Shown here piece after piece: positions 8,410-18,098 of a stretch of DNA of 64,000 bases. The translations under genes and the position numbers were made by a program. The stretch's first letter is position 1. Each line of letters begins with the position of its first letter. The notes below the pieces were generated by a model. It searched no databases. It was not told the origin of the DNA and saw nothing but the letters and a program-made list of their open reading frames with translations. The DNA is from Streptomyces tendae (GTDB lineage Bacteria > Actinomycetota > Actinomycetes > Streptomycetales > Streptomycetaceae). The stretch lies in the NCBI RefSeq assembly GCF_008632955.1, contig NZ_CP043959.1:4154001-4218000 (forward strand), read 5' to 3'.

Positions 8410-8943
8410 GGTGCGCGCTCCTCGTCCTCGGGTGTGTCCGGCGTTCGCCGCCGCGCCACTTCACCGGTACGCGGGCGTATCGGTGCACCAACGTATCGGC
8501 ACGGGTTCGTTTCGATGAGCGCGGGGCGCCGGGCGACCGTGGATTCGCGCCAGATTGCGCGCTGACTGTTTCCGGCCGAACCGCGAGCGGCGTGCCCGCG
8601 TGGCACCGGCCGCCCGGTTCCGCGGAGAACGCGGGACCCGGACGGCCGCACACCCCTGTGGCCAGCGGCCGTGGCCGCCGACGCGGGAGCGGGGAGCGGC
8701 GGACGCGTGCCGCGGGGACCGCCGGCATCCGGGCGAGGGCGTGCGAATCCGTCGTTTTCGGCCGGGCGGGCACAGCCGCCGTGCCCTTCCTGGGGCCTGG
8801 GGGGGCGGCGCATTGCGTCCGGTGCGGTTCGCTCGTGCGTACGTGTCGTGTTCCCGCCGGTCAGATCAGGGCACATGGCCCGTGGCTCGGGGGGGGCGAG
8901 GGCCGACTGCCCCGGGCGCGGCCGCTGACCAGAGGTGGGGGAC
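8410..8943. other. Gene-free stretch upstream of ramR
   Basis: About 530 bases between the TetR remnant and ramR. No open frame has convincing codon usage or family resemblance. The last 25 bases hold the ramR ribosome site. The ramR promoter should lie here, but I could not identify its elements with confidence. Confidence 0.5.
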
Positions 8944-9540
8944 ATGGTTCGTACTGTCGTGGTGCACGACGAGGAACTGCTGCGATCGGCATTGGTGCAA
9001 CTGCTGAGATCCGATGCCGCGCTGGAGGTCTCGTCCCGGGCACCCGGCGCCGACCTGCCGGATCGTGACGAATTACCGACCGACGTGTGGGTCGTGGACG
9101 GCGACTGTCTGTGGGGTCCCGGGCAGACGCACGACACGTCCTTCCGGGCGCAGCGCGGGGACCGGCTCGTCGTGCTGACGACCGCCAGGCGTCCGGGGAT
9201 ACTCCGCCGGGCGTTCGACGGCGGTGCTCTCGGGCTGGTCGACAAGAACGCTCCGGCACGACGGCTGATCACCGCGGTGCACACGGTCGCAAAGGGTGAA
9301 CGCTTCCTCGACGAGACGCTCACCGTCGCCCTGCTGGAGGGCGCGGCGATGCCGCTGACCACCCGTGAACTGAGCGTGCTGTCCCTCGCCTCACAAGGGG
9401 CGCCCATGGCCGAGATAGCGGCCCGTCTGCACCTCTCCCGGGGCACCGTCCGCAACTACATGGCCGCCGCCATACGGAAGATGGGCGCCCGCAACCGGGT
9501 CGACGCGATACGCATCCTCCAGAGCGGCGGCTGGACGTAG
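8944..9540 (+). CDS. ramR: RamR, response-regulator-type activator of the SapB gene cluster
   Basis: The 198-aa product has a receiver-like domain (residues 1-120) and a LuxR/FixJ helix-turn-helix (about 135-195: LTTRELSVLSLASQG, then IAARLHLSRGTVRNYMAAAI). Receiver landmarks are kept: acidic residues in VVVHDEELL, a phospho-acceptor-like Asp in VWVVDGD, and Lys in LVDKNAP. The partner histidine kinase is not here, as known for orphan regulators of this type. The start at ATG 8944 is set by AGAGGTGGGGG just upstream. Its position converging on ramCSAB and the identity of that cluster support RamR, which in S. coelicolor activates the ramC promoter to start SapB production during aerial growth. 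Confidence 0.85.
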   Translation: MVRTVVVHDEELLRSALVQLLRSDAALEVSSRAPGADLPDRDELPTDVWVVDGDCLWGPGQTHDTSFRAQRGDRLVVLTTARRPGILRRAFDGGALGLVDKNAPARRLITAVHTVAKGERFLDETLTVALLEGAAMPLTTRELSVLSLASQGAPMAEIAARLHLSRGTVRNYMAAAIRKMGARNRVDAIRILQSGGWT

Positions 9541-9550
9541 GCGCGCGGCG

Positions 9551-9565
9551 GTCCGGGCTCCGGAC
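9551..9565. terminator. Short hairpin between the convergent ramR and ramB genes
   Basis: GTCCGG at 9551-9556 pairs with CCGGAC at 9560-9565 around a 3-base loop, in the 37-bp gap between the two stop codons. The stem is short and no U-run follows, so it is a weak bidirectional terminator candidate. Confidence 0.35.
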
Positions 9566-9577
9566 GGCCCGCGGCGG

Positions 9578-11534
9578 TCAGCGCCGGCGGGCCGGTCCGC
9601 CCTGCCAGTGGCCCGTCAGGTCCCGGTAGAGCGGCGAGCGGTCCAGCACCTCGTCGTGCGTGCCGCACACGGCGTCCGTTCCGTCCAGGACCAGCACCCG
9701 GTCGGCGCGTACGGCGGACGACAGGCGGTGCGCCACCACCAGGAGCGTTCCCGGGCGCCGTGCGAGGGCCTCCTCCGCGCGCGCCTCGGCGGCGGGGTCG
9801 AGATGGCAGGTGGCCTCGTCGAGCAGCAGCAGGGGGGCGGGTGACACCCAGGCGCGGGTCAGCGCGACGAGTTGCCGCTCGCCGTGGGAGAGTTCGGCGG
9901 GCCGCACCGGTGCGTCGAGGCCGCCCAGCCGCTCCACCAGGGGCCACAGGCCGAGGGCGTCGACGGCGGCGTCGAGGTCCGCGCGGCTCGCGCCCGGGCG
10001 GAGGTAGGTGAGGTTGTCGCTCAGGGTGCCGGAGAAGACGTACGCCTCCTGGGGCACCAGGACGCGCAGCGCGGCGAGTTCGGCGGGCGGCCGCCCGGTC
10101 ACCTCCCGGCCGTCCACCCTCACCTCGCCGCCGCTGGGCGCGAGCGTGCCCGCGACCAGGCGGGCGAGGGTCGACTTGCCGATGCCGCTGGGGCCGACGA
10201 CGGCGAGGTGCTCGCCCGGGGCGACGCACAGGTCGAGCGAGTCGAGGACGGGTTCGGCGCGCACGCCGTAGGACAGCGTCACGGACCGCAGTTCCACGGC
10301 CGCGGTCCGGGCGCGGTCCGCCGGGCGTCCCCCGAGGTCCGGTGCGTCGTCGCCGGGCCGGAGATCGCGGCCGTCGCCCGGGCGGTGACGGCCCCGCCGC
10401 CCGCGCCGGGGACCGGACGGGGCGCTGCCGCGAGTGCGGGCTCCGGACGGGTGGCCGCCGGCGCCCGTACGCTCCCCGGCCCCCCGGCCCGCTCCGTCTC
10501 CGCTGCCCGGGTCCGCTCCGACCGCGGCTCCGGCCGCTCCGGGCCGATGATGCGGTCGAGGACGACCAGCAGCCGGGACCCGGCCGCCCCGAGCGCGGTC
10601 ATCAGCGTGTGCAGGGCGGGCAGCAGCGACTGGACGAGGTAGGTGAAGGCACCGAGCAGCGCGCCCGCCGTCACCCCCCGCCCGCGCAGCCACGGAACGG
10701 CCAACAGCAGCGCCAGGACCGGCAGGTGACCCGCGACCCGAGCGCCGCCGTACGCACTGCCGCCCAGCCGGCCAGGACACGGGCCGCCGCCGCGGCACCC
10801 TCGATCAGCTCCGCGCCGCGCCTCGCCGCCGCAGGCCGGTCCCGCAAGCGGTCAGGTCCCGCAACGCCGCCGCGACCGGGCCGCGTGGTCGCCCAGTGCC
10901 TCATCGGCCGCCAGCGCGCGTCGCTGCGCCGCCGCCATCGGGCGTAGCGTCACCAGGAACAGCCCCAGACCGAGCGACAGCGGGGGAAGCACCACCACGA
11001 GCAGGGAGGGATGCAGCGACAGCAGCCCCAGCAACGCTCCGGCGGCGGTGAAGACGAACGAACGGAGCGTCAGGACGAGACCGGCGAAGCTGTCCCGGGC
11101 GATCTCGACCTGGTTCGTCAGCCGGGAGACGGCCGCCCGGTCCGTCCCGCCGGGACCGCCCGCCGCGACGGGCCCCAGGGACCGGTCGACCGCGTGCCGC
11201 ACCAGACCGTCGCGCAGCGGCTCCGTCAGACCGGCCAGCTGGACGAACACGCCCTGGATCACCGGGCCCCGAGCAGCACGGCCACCAGCGCGACCGTGAG
11301 CCAGAGCAGCCCCCGGCGCGTGTCACCGGCGAGGAACCCCTGGTCGACGGCCCGGGCGACACCGTACCCCACGAGGAACGCCTGCCCGGTCTCGGCCAGC
11401 GACCAGAGGGCGAGCCGCACCAGGACCCCGGAGCGGCGGGCGAGGAACCGGCGGGCGTGCGGTGCCAGGCGCCGCACCGCCCCGGACCCGTCGTCCGTTT
11501 CGCGCGTGTCCGCGGACGCGGCGCGGCGGGTCAC
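9578..11534 (-). pseudogene. ramB: RamB, ABC exporter subunit of the SapB cluster, split by about four frameshifts
   Basis: The start is GTG 11534, overlapping the ramA stop as GTGA, behind GGGAGC. Pieces in order: LALWSLAETGQAFLVGYGVA (first membrane helix); after a shift at about 11262 VFVQLAGLTEPLRDGLVRHA to LALGDHAARS-like sequence; after shifts at about 10880 and 10735 LLLAVPWLRGRGVTAGALLG; after a shift at about 10340-10385 the ATPase domain. The latter is complete: Walker A GPSGIGKSTLARL, Q-loop VPQEAYVFSG, signature LSHGERQLVALTRA, Walker B PLLLLDEAT, H-loop VVAHR. It belongs to the half-transporter family (membrane plus ATPase domains). Known RamB exports SapB with RamA. As read, the membrane domain cannot be translated continuously. 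Confidence 0.8.
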
Positions 11535-13318
11535 CGCCGTGCTCCCTCGGGTGCGGGCCGGTTGGTGGCTCCGTCGGGCGGCGCTTGCCCGGCCCCGGCC
11601 GGGCCGGCGGCGAAGACCGCCCGGTAGCCGGCCAGTTCCCACAGATCGCCATGCGGCGCGACGGCCCGCACTTCCCCCTCCTCCAGCCAGATCACCAGGT
11701 CCGCCCGGGCCGCCACCGACGGGCGGTGCGCGACGACCAGCCTGGTCCCGGGACGCACCGACCGGCGCAGCGCCCGGTCCACCTCGTGCTCGGTGGCGGT
11801 GTCCAGGCCGGACGTCGCGTCGTCCAGGATCAGCAGCCGTCCGGCGTGCGCGAACGCCCGTGCCAGACCGAGGCGTTGGTGCTCGCCGCCCGAGAGCGGC
11901 GCCGCGGCCAGCGGGGTGTCGTACCCGTGCGGCAGCCGGCGCACGAACCCGTCGGCTCCCGCGGCACGGCAGGCTTCCCGCACCTGCTCGGGCGACACCC
12001 GCCGAGGTCCGGTGGCGACCATCTCGGCGACCGTGCCCCCGGCCGGGGCGGGGCGCTCGAAGGCGTAGCCGACCTCGGTGCGCAGGGCGTCCCGGGTCAG
12101 CCGGTCGAGACGGACGCCGTCCAGCAGCACCTGTCCCTCGTCGGGGTCGACCAGCCGCCCCGCCACGGCGGCCAGGACGGACTTGCCCGCTCCGCTGCGG
12201 CCGACCACCGCCGCCGTGGCGCCGCCCGGCACCCGCACGCCGTCGGCGCGCAGCACCTGCCTGCCGTCACGCACCACGCGTACCCCGCGCAGTTCGAGAT
12301 CGCCCCGCCCGGCCGGCGGCAGCCGGCGTGTCCCGTGGACCAGCGCGGAGACACGGGCCAGCGCCAGGGTCCGGTTCCGTGCCTCGCGGCCGCGCACCAC
12401 CGCGCCCAACAGGGACGCCGCGCCACCGATGCCGGCCGTCAGCTGCGCGTAGCGGATCACGGCGAGGAGCTCGCCCACGCTCAGGGCGCCCGAGGCGAGC
12501 CGCAGGCCGCCGACGGCCGTGGCGGCCAGGGTGAGCAGAGGGACCAGGACCCCGCTGCGGGCCAGGGCGCGTCCGTGGAGCACCCACATGTGCCTGCCCT
12601 GGGCGGCGAGTCGGTCCAACGGCGCCAGCACACGGGCCCGTTCACGGGCGCGGGTGCCCGCCGCGTTGATCGTCGCCGCGCCCTCCATGGCCTCCAGCAG
12701 CCGGGAGGCGATCTCCGCCTGCGTCTTCTGGTAGGCGCCGACCGAGGCGCCGGTGTCCCGGGCGAAGGCCCGCAGGACAAACCCCAGGGCGGGCAGCCCG
12801 GCCAGCACGCAGGCGGCCACCCACAGGTCGACTACGGCCAGCGCCGCCAGCGCGCCCACGGGCGTGGCCATCGAGGCCGCCAGCGCCGCCCGGGCCGCCG
12901 GGCGGCTCCGGCGTCGGCGGCGTTCAGGGTCAGCCGGGTCCCGACGTCCCCGGCGCGTACGGCCGTGCGCGGTCCGGTACGGCTCGCAGGAGGCCGTCGA
13001 GGGCACGGGAGCGGACGGACGCCGTCCAGGCGGCGTTGCAGCGTCCGGTGAACAGGGAGGTGAGGCTGTCGAGCAGCAGCTCGCCCACGAGGAGCGCGGC
13101 GCTCAGCATCAGCCAGCGTCCCAAGGCACCGGCGGTGCCGCCGTCGCGCAGGAGCAGATCCAGTGTGCGGCCGAGGACGTAGGGCTGGGCCACGGTCACC
13201 GCGGCCGACGCGACCGAGCACAGCAGCACCAGCGCTTCGGGGGCGCGGCCCGGTGTCGCGCCGCTGGCTGCGCCGCCTGCCTTGCCGCGCGCCGTGCCCG
13301 GGACCCGCTCGTCGGCAC
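11531..13318 (-). pseudogene. ramA: RamA, ABC exporter subunit of the SapB cluster, split by about three frameshifts
   Basis: The likely start is GTG 13318, 6-7 bases after AAGGAGG. A shift at about 13240 leads into the first membrane helices (LVLLCSVASAAVTVAQPYVL, then LMLSAALLVGELLLDSLTSL). Two more shifts between 12890 and 12985 bracket VRAGDVGTRLTLNAADAGAA. From about 12890 the frame is open to the stop at 11531, with further helices and a full ATPase domain: GRSGAGKSVLAAV (Walker A), LSGGEHQRLGLARAFA (signature), LLILDDATSGLD (Walker B, Asp in place of the usual Glu), VVAHR. In the Walker B position the catalytic Glu is Asp, as happens in one half of asymmetric ABC pairs. Confidence 0.8.
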
Positions 13319-13479
13319 CAGCCGGCCTCCTTCCGTGCGTCCACCGTGTCGGGACACCGGCCGCGCGACCGGCCGGCCGAGGTGTCCGTGCATGCGGGTA
13401 CCGGCGCCCCGGCGGAAACCCGGAGCGCCGGTACCGGGCGGCAGGGCTCACCGCGTCACCGCGGTGGCCGGCCCATGTG

Positions 13480-13608
13480 TCAGTTACAGGTCGTGATGCT
13501 CAGGCTGCTGTCGCCGCAGAGCAGCAGGCTCGCGCGGCTGCCGGTCTCCACGTCCCCCATGGCCTCTTCCTTGGGGGTCTCCATCGACTGCAGGTCGAAC
13601 AGGTTCAT
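13480..13608 (-). CDS. ramS: RamS, 42-aa precursor of the lanthipeptide SapB
   Basis: A 42-codon gene that a 60-aa length cutoff would miss. The leader contains the LFDLQ motif used by class III lanthionine synthetases to recognise substrates. The last 21 residues, starting at TGSRAS, match the SapB region as I know it. They hold two S-x3-C units (SLLLC and SITTC), which form the two lanthionine rings; other serines are dehydrated in known SapB. The ATG overlaps the ramC stop as ATGA and GAAGGGAAG precedes it, so translation is probably coupled to ramC. SapB is the secreted surfactant peptide that lets aerial hyphae leave the medium. Confidence 0.95.
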   Translation of the reverse strand: MNLFDLQSMETPKEEAMGDVETGSRASLLLCGDSSLSITTCN

Positions 13609-16262
13609 GACGTCTTCCCTTCGTACGGCAACGGGTTGTCTTCTTTCATCACGACCCCGGGAGGGGCCGAGTCATGGGGCCGCCGGGTGGGCGGCGGGAG
13701 GAACGGCAGTCCGGCGGGCCGGGTGCCGTGGACGGAGGCGACGGCGAGCAGGCATCCGGCCGTGCCCGTGGAGAGGTCCATCGACAGGCGCATCATCTGC
13801 TCGCCGGGGAAGGCGAGCCGGCCGCGGTAGGACATCGCGTGCCAGGAAAGCGCGTCGAGCTGCCGCCGGATGGCCTCGGGACCGGTGCCGGGCATCTCGG
13901 CCGTCGTGCGGCCGAGATGCAGCACCATCCCGGCCACCCCCCGGTACAGGCCCGGCTGGGCGTAGAACATGGCCTGCGCCGCGGCCACGATCTCGCCTCT
14001 CGCCCGGGCGAAGTCCTCGTCCTGGCGGTGCGCCAGGTAGTCGTCGAGCACCATGCCGATGCCCACGCTGCCCGCGCCCAGGTAGGGCATGGTGCGCCAG
14101 CCCTCGTCGACCTGGAGCGCGCCGCCCGCGCCGCGGACGCACCGCGCGAGGTCCCGGCGCAGTTCGTCCCGCGCGAGGTCGAGCAGGGCGGGGTCCCGGT
14201 TGGCTTCGTACAGCCGCAGGAAGAGCAGGGCCCGCCCGGCGGCGCCGTGCAGCAGGCCCGCGCGGCCCCGGCCGACGCTCACGTCCCCGGCGGAGCCGCT
14301 CCGGGCGGTCAGCTCGGCGCAGCGCCGCGCGGCGGTGCGCAGGGCGCTCTCCCCCGTGGCCGCGGCCAGCGAGTCCAGGGCCAGGCCCAGTCCGGCGGTG
14401 CCGCTGTGCAGGTCCGGGGCCAGGTCGTCGAAGGGCTGGTCGAGGAGCAGTTCGGCGAGGTCGAGGGCGCGGTCGCGGTGACCGAGGTATTCCAGCGTCC
14501 AGGCGACACCGGCGAGGCCGTCGTGGAAACCGAGCGGCATGCCCGACGGCGGTTGCTTGGTCCGCTCCAGGAGCCACTGTTCCCCGTCCTCGTACCGGCC
14601 CGCGCCGCTCTCGGCCAGCGCGTACAGCACTCCCGCTGCGCCGTGGCCGAAGGCCAGTCCGCCGCCGGCCGTGCCGAACTGGGCGATGTCGCCTGGGAAG
14701 AGGCGGTCGGTCCGGGACGGTGTCGCCGAGGCGCGGATCGCCGCGGCCATCGAGTCCCTGCTGCGGGGCCAGTCGCCGGGGCGGACCGGGACCACCGGTC
14801 CGCCCTCCCGTACTGCCGCCGGGGTGCCGGCGGGCTCGGTGGCGCCGCGGGTGATCTCGTCGACCGCCGCGTCCAGGAACGCCCGGTCCACCGGGAACTG
14901 TCCGGCCACCACGTCGGCGAGGTGGGCCGCCTTGCGCCGGTCCAGGGCCAGCAGACTGGTCAGCGGGAGGAACAGCGCGAGCCGCAGACAGGCCAGCGCG
15001 TACCGGTCCACCGCGACGCCCCTGCGGTCGGACGGTGCCACGAACCCCGGGTTGGCGACGGTCTGCCGACCGGCTTCGCCGACCTGGTGCGCGGCCTCGA
15101 AGTCCAGCAGGGCGACGCTGTCGTCCTCGCGGATCATGATGTTGAACAGGTGCAGGTCGTTGAAGACCACGCCGCGGGCGTGGACGTCCTCCACGGCGCG
15201 TTCCACCCGGGCGTGGACGTCGAGGGCCCAGGCCGTGTACTCGGCCAGCCGCTCCTCGCCGGGGTCGGCCTCGATGAGCGGGTGACGGCGGGCGAAGAAG
15301 GTGTTGAGCGGCTTGCCGTCGATGTGCTCCATCACCAGGAAGTGGTGTTCGCCGACGGTGAAGTGGTCGAGCACCTCGGGGGTGCAGTCGAGACCGGACA
15401 GGCTCTCCAGCGCGCGGCGTTCACGGTACAGCCGGGTGACGGCGTCCGCGCCGTCGGCCGCCAGACCGGCGTGCGGACGGGCCTCCTTGAGGACGACCCG
15501 CTGTCCGGTGCGGGAGTCGCGGGCGAGGTAGACACCGCCGCCGTTGGAGAAGTGCAGTGCCGACTCGATGGCGTAGGGCAGACCGGCCACGGTCAGCGCG
15601 TCGCGTGCCTCCAGGTGCGGATGCAGGAACGCGGGCGGTTCCACCCAGTCCGGTACGCGGAAGACGGGGCCGCGCAGATCGGGCACGAGCACGCCGTCGG
15701 GGCCGGTCACGGCCGGGCGCAACTCCCCGTCCGCGTCGTAGCAGTTGCGCCGGGTGAACCCGCCGTAGCGGACGTGCACGGGGCCGTCGCCGAGCCGCAG
15801 GTCGCTCAGGATGTGCGGTCCGGGTTCGCCGTCCAGCAGCCGCCCCAGCTCGTCCGCGAGCCGTTCGAACCGCTCCTCGTCCGCCGGGTAGACGGTGATG
15901 AACTTGCCGCTGCCGGAGCGGTCGGCGTACTTGGCGTTGCGCTGGTGCAGCAGGTTGCGGCTGGGGACGAACTTGAAGGCGGTGCCGCCGGCTACGCAGT
16001 GCCGCCACACCCGTTCCAGCACGGACTCGGCGTTGTCGAGGCACGCGGAGACGTGGATCTTCCAGCCCTGATCGGGCAGTTCGGCGTCGGTCGGACGCAG
16101 GGCGAGCCAGTCCCCGCTCTCGTTGCGCTGCCATCCCTCCGGGACGGGCCACAAGGCCGCGGCGTACCGGGTGCGCCCCGCGCCGGCCGCGGAGACGGTG
16201 CGGTGCGGAGCGTCGTAGAAGTACGGGTCCGCGTCGCAGTACACGGCATAGCCCTTGTTCAC
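13605..16262 (-). CDS. ramC: RamC, class III lanthionine synthetase (LanKC) for SapB
   Basis: 885 aa from GTG 16262, preceded by GGGAGGGAGA; a longer frame to 16307 lacks a better site. Three parts are visible. Residues 1-220 form the lyase-like domain (with GTAFKFVPSRNLLHQRNAKY). Residues 225-470 form a Ser/Thr-kinase-like domain: nucleotide Lys259 in VVLKEARP, catalytic Asp369 and Asn374 in VFNDLHLFN, metal Asp387 in LLDFEA. Residues about 525-880 form a LanC-like cyclase with repeated GxAGxxxxL helices; I do not see the usual Cys/His zinc ligands, as reported for RamC. It phosphorylates and eliminates Ser in RamS and closes the rings. The gene is intact and coupled to ramS. Confidence 0.95.
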   Translation of the reverse strand: MNKGYAVYCDADPYFYDAPHRTVSAAGAGRTRYAAALWPVPEGWQRNESGDWLALRPTDAELPDQGWKIHVSACLDNAESVLERVWRHCVAGGTAFKFVPSRNLLHQRNAKYADRSGSGKFITVYPADEERFERLADELGRLLDGEPGPHILSDLRLGDGPVHVRYGGFTRRNCYDADGELRPAVTGPDGVLVPDLRGPVFRVPDWVEPPAFLHPHLEARDALTVAGLPYAIESALHFSNGGGVYLARDSRTGQRVVLKEARPHAGLAADGADAVTRLYRERRALESLSGLDCTPEVLDHFTVGEHHFLVMEHIDGKPLNTFFARRHPLIEADPGEERLAEYTAWALDVHARVERAVEDVHARGVVFNDLHLFNIMIREDDSVALLDFEAAHQVGEAGRQTVANPGFVAPSDRRGVAVDRYALACLRLALFLPLTSLLALDRRKAAHLADVVAGQFPVDRAFLDAAVDEITRGATEPAGTPAAVREGGPVVPVRPGDWPRSRDSMAAAIRASATPSRTDRLFPGDIAQFGTAGGGLAFGHGAAGVLYALAESGAGRYEDGEQWLLERTKQPPSGMPLGFHDGLAGVAWTLEYLGHRDRALDLAELLLDQPFDDLAPDLHSGTAGLGLALDSLAAATGESALRTAARRCAELTARSGSAGDVSVGRGRAGLLHGAAGRALLFLRLYEANRDPALLDLARDELRRDLARCVRGAGGALQVDEGWRTMPYLGAGSVGIGMVLDDYLAHRQDEDFARARGEIVAAAQAMFYAQPGLYRGVAGMVLHLGRTTAEMPGTGPEAIRRQLDALSWHAMSYRGRLAFPGEQMMRLSMDLSTGTAGCLLAVASVHGTRPAGLPFLPPPTRRPHDSAPPGVVMKEDNPLPYEGKTS

Positions 16263-16580
16263 GCCGTCTCCCTCCCGTCCGGTCGCTGACGGGGAAGACG
16301 CTGTCATGGTGTGTACCGTCCCGCACAGTCACCGCTGTCATCACCTTGATGTGCGGAACGCACGAGTAACCACGGACGTCGCGCCGGGGTGAAGGCGCCT
16401 GGGGTGCCTGGTGGAAGGGTCGGCGGGCCGCGTGTGCCGCCCAGTCCAGGGGCGACGGCGTAACCAGCCTCTTTCGGCGTCGAGTCGACCACGCGATCCG
16501 CTTGGCCGACCGCGCGGGCTGCGCCCCGGCGACCCGGCTCCGACAGGAGCGAGGGATCGCCAGGGCGACGGAGCGGCGCG
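16263..16580 (-). promoter_or_regulatory. ramC upstream region
   Basis: This 318-bp region must carry the ramC promoter. Directly repeated TCACC at 16329-16333 and 16341-16345 (12-bp spacing, one helical turn) lies about 65-80 bp upstream of the ramC start and is a candidate RamR-binding pair. That assignment is inference. Nothing else recognisable is seen; the half next to the NlpC/P60 gene could hold its terminator. Confidence 0.4.
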
Positions 16581-17909
16581 TCAGTACCAGCCGGTGCAGG
16601 CAATCGTCCCGCCCTTGCCGTTGGTGCCGCAGGCGCGCATCACCAGCCCGTTGTCGTTCCACTGGGTGGTGTACGCGTCGCCGCCCGAGGTGACCGTGGT
16701 GTAACCGAGCATCGGTTCCCAGGTCTGCCCGTTGTCGCTGCTGCGGTCGACCCAGATCTCGTCACCGACCGTGCCGCCGATGATGCGCCCCCAGGCGCAC
16801 GCGGTCGTGCCGTTGTAACGCAGCTCCACGGTGCGGCCCCACACGGTGGTCGACTTGGCCGTCCACGCGCCCGCGGAATTCGGCTCGGTGCCGTCGCCGC
16901 ACGACGTGTTCGAGTCGGCCCCGTCCAGCGTGCCTCCGATGGCCGCGTACTGCCCGCACGACGGTACGCCCGGGATGATCGCGGGGCCTTGCAGGAACAG
17001 GTTGCTCACCCAGCTGCGGTAGTCCGGCAGATAGGTCCAGACGTTGTTGACCATGCCGTCGACGGTGACCCGTTCACCCACCCGCTGGCACAGCGCCCTG
17101 ACGGCGACGGAGATGCCGTTGCCGTTCTGCCACTTGACCGGGCTGCCGGTGTGGGAGTTCTCGCGCAGGTTGGGCTGGCCCCACGTCTTCACGTGCTGGC
17201 CGAGCCCGTCGTACTCCCAGACCGGGAACACGCCTGCGGTGTGCGGCCGGAACGCCCCCTGGTATCGGTCCCACCGGGCGTCCGCGACCCGAACGACGTC
17301 GCCCGAGTTGGGCGCCTCCACCACCTTGCCGTCGCCGAGGTAGAGCGCGACGTGCGTGATGCCCGTGCCGAAGTAGAGGATGTCCCCGGGCAGCAACGGG
17401 GCCTCGCCCTGCTCCTTGGTGAACTTGGTGTGGGCGTATCCCGGGTTCTGCCAGGTGGACTGCGTGGTGCGCTCGCTGACGATGTCCTGCCGGGTCGCCT
17501 TGTACCAGGCCCAGCGCACCAGCCCGATGCAGTCGAAGCTCCAGAGGTTGGGGTCCCCGTAGGACCGTGGGTCGGTCCAGTCGATCATGCCCTGGCTCGG
17601 GCCGGGAAGCCCCTGGGCGTGGCCGCCGCCCCACGCGTAGCTCCACCCGACATAGCGGCAGGCGACCTCCACCGCGTCCACCGCGGTAGCGCTCGCCCCC
17701 GGCTTCAGCGGCGCGCAGGCAGCCGCCGCCTTACCGACGGCTGTCGAGGCGGTGGCCGTAGGTGATGCCGTTGGCGCGGCAGCGGCGGCTGTCGTCGTGG
17801 CCGGCAGCCCCAGACAGGCCGCCGCCATCACCGCTGCGAGCAGCACTCTCAGCAGGTGCGTTCGGCCGAGTGGTCTTCGACCGTCGCTCCCTCGCTCACT
17901 CGGTCTCAT
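16581..17909 (-). CDS. Secreted NlpC/P60 cell-wall hydrolase with SH3-like and DUF2690-like C-terminal parts
   Basis: 442 aa from ATG 17909 (GGGGAT upstream). It has a Sec signal peptide (LLRVLLAAVMAAACLGL, cleavage near residue 45). Residues 75-215 form an NlpC/P60 domain with catalytic Cys127 in SFDCIGLVRWAW and His186 in GITHVALYLGDG. Residues 255-320 form an SH3-like segment ending in WTYLPDYRSWVSNLF and GVPSCG. Residues 330-442 resemble DUF2690 (CGDGTEPNSAGAWTAKSTTV). The predicted role is cleavage of peptide stems in peptidoglycan outside the cell. It is the same strand as the small secreted gene at 18099, 190 bp away. Its SH3-like tail resembles that of the serine hydrolase at 57923. 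Confidence 0.85.
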   Translation of the reverse strand: MRPSERGSDGRRPLGRTHLLRVLLAAVMAAACLGLPATTTAAAAAPTASPTATASTAVGKAAAACAPLKPGASATAVDAVEVACRYVGWSYAWGGGHAQGLPGPSQGMIDWTDPRSYGDPNLWSFDCIGLVRWAWYKATRQDIVSERTTQSTWQNPGYAHTKFTKEQGEAPLLPGDILYFGTGITHVALYLGDGKVVEAPNSGDVVRVADARWDRYQGAFRPHTAGVFPVWEYDGLGQHVKTWGQPNLRENSHTGSPVKWQNGNGISVAVRALCQRVGERVTVDGMVNNVWTYLPDYRSWVSNLFLQGPAIIPGVPSCGQYAAIGGTLDGADSNTSCGDGTEPNSAGAWTAKSTTVWGRTVELRYNGTTACAWGRIIGGTVGDEIWVDRSSDNGQTWEPMLGYTTVTSGGDAYTTQWNDNGLVMRACGTNGKGGTIACTGWY

Positions 17910-18098
17910 CTCGTATCCCCGGTTTCTGATCGTGCCGTGGTCAATTGGCAGAGGAAGAAGTCGGCCTTCCATGCCCGTCCCAGTAGGCGGTCTTCGTCAT
18001 GGGCAGGCAGGGCCGGCCTCTCGACCCCAGAGGCGGACCGCTCACGCACTTCGCCCGGACCTGCGCGCGCAGTACGCCGGATTCCCCTCGACGTCGTG

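Noticed and set aside
13674..16289. Very long plus-strand open frame antisense to ramC
   Set aside because: It lies wholly inside the well-supported ramC gene on the other strand; high GC makes such mirror frames common and its translation resembles no protein.
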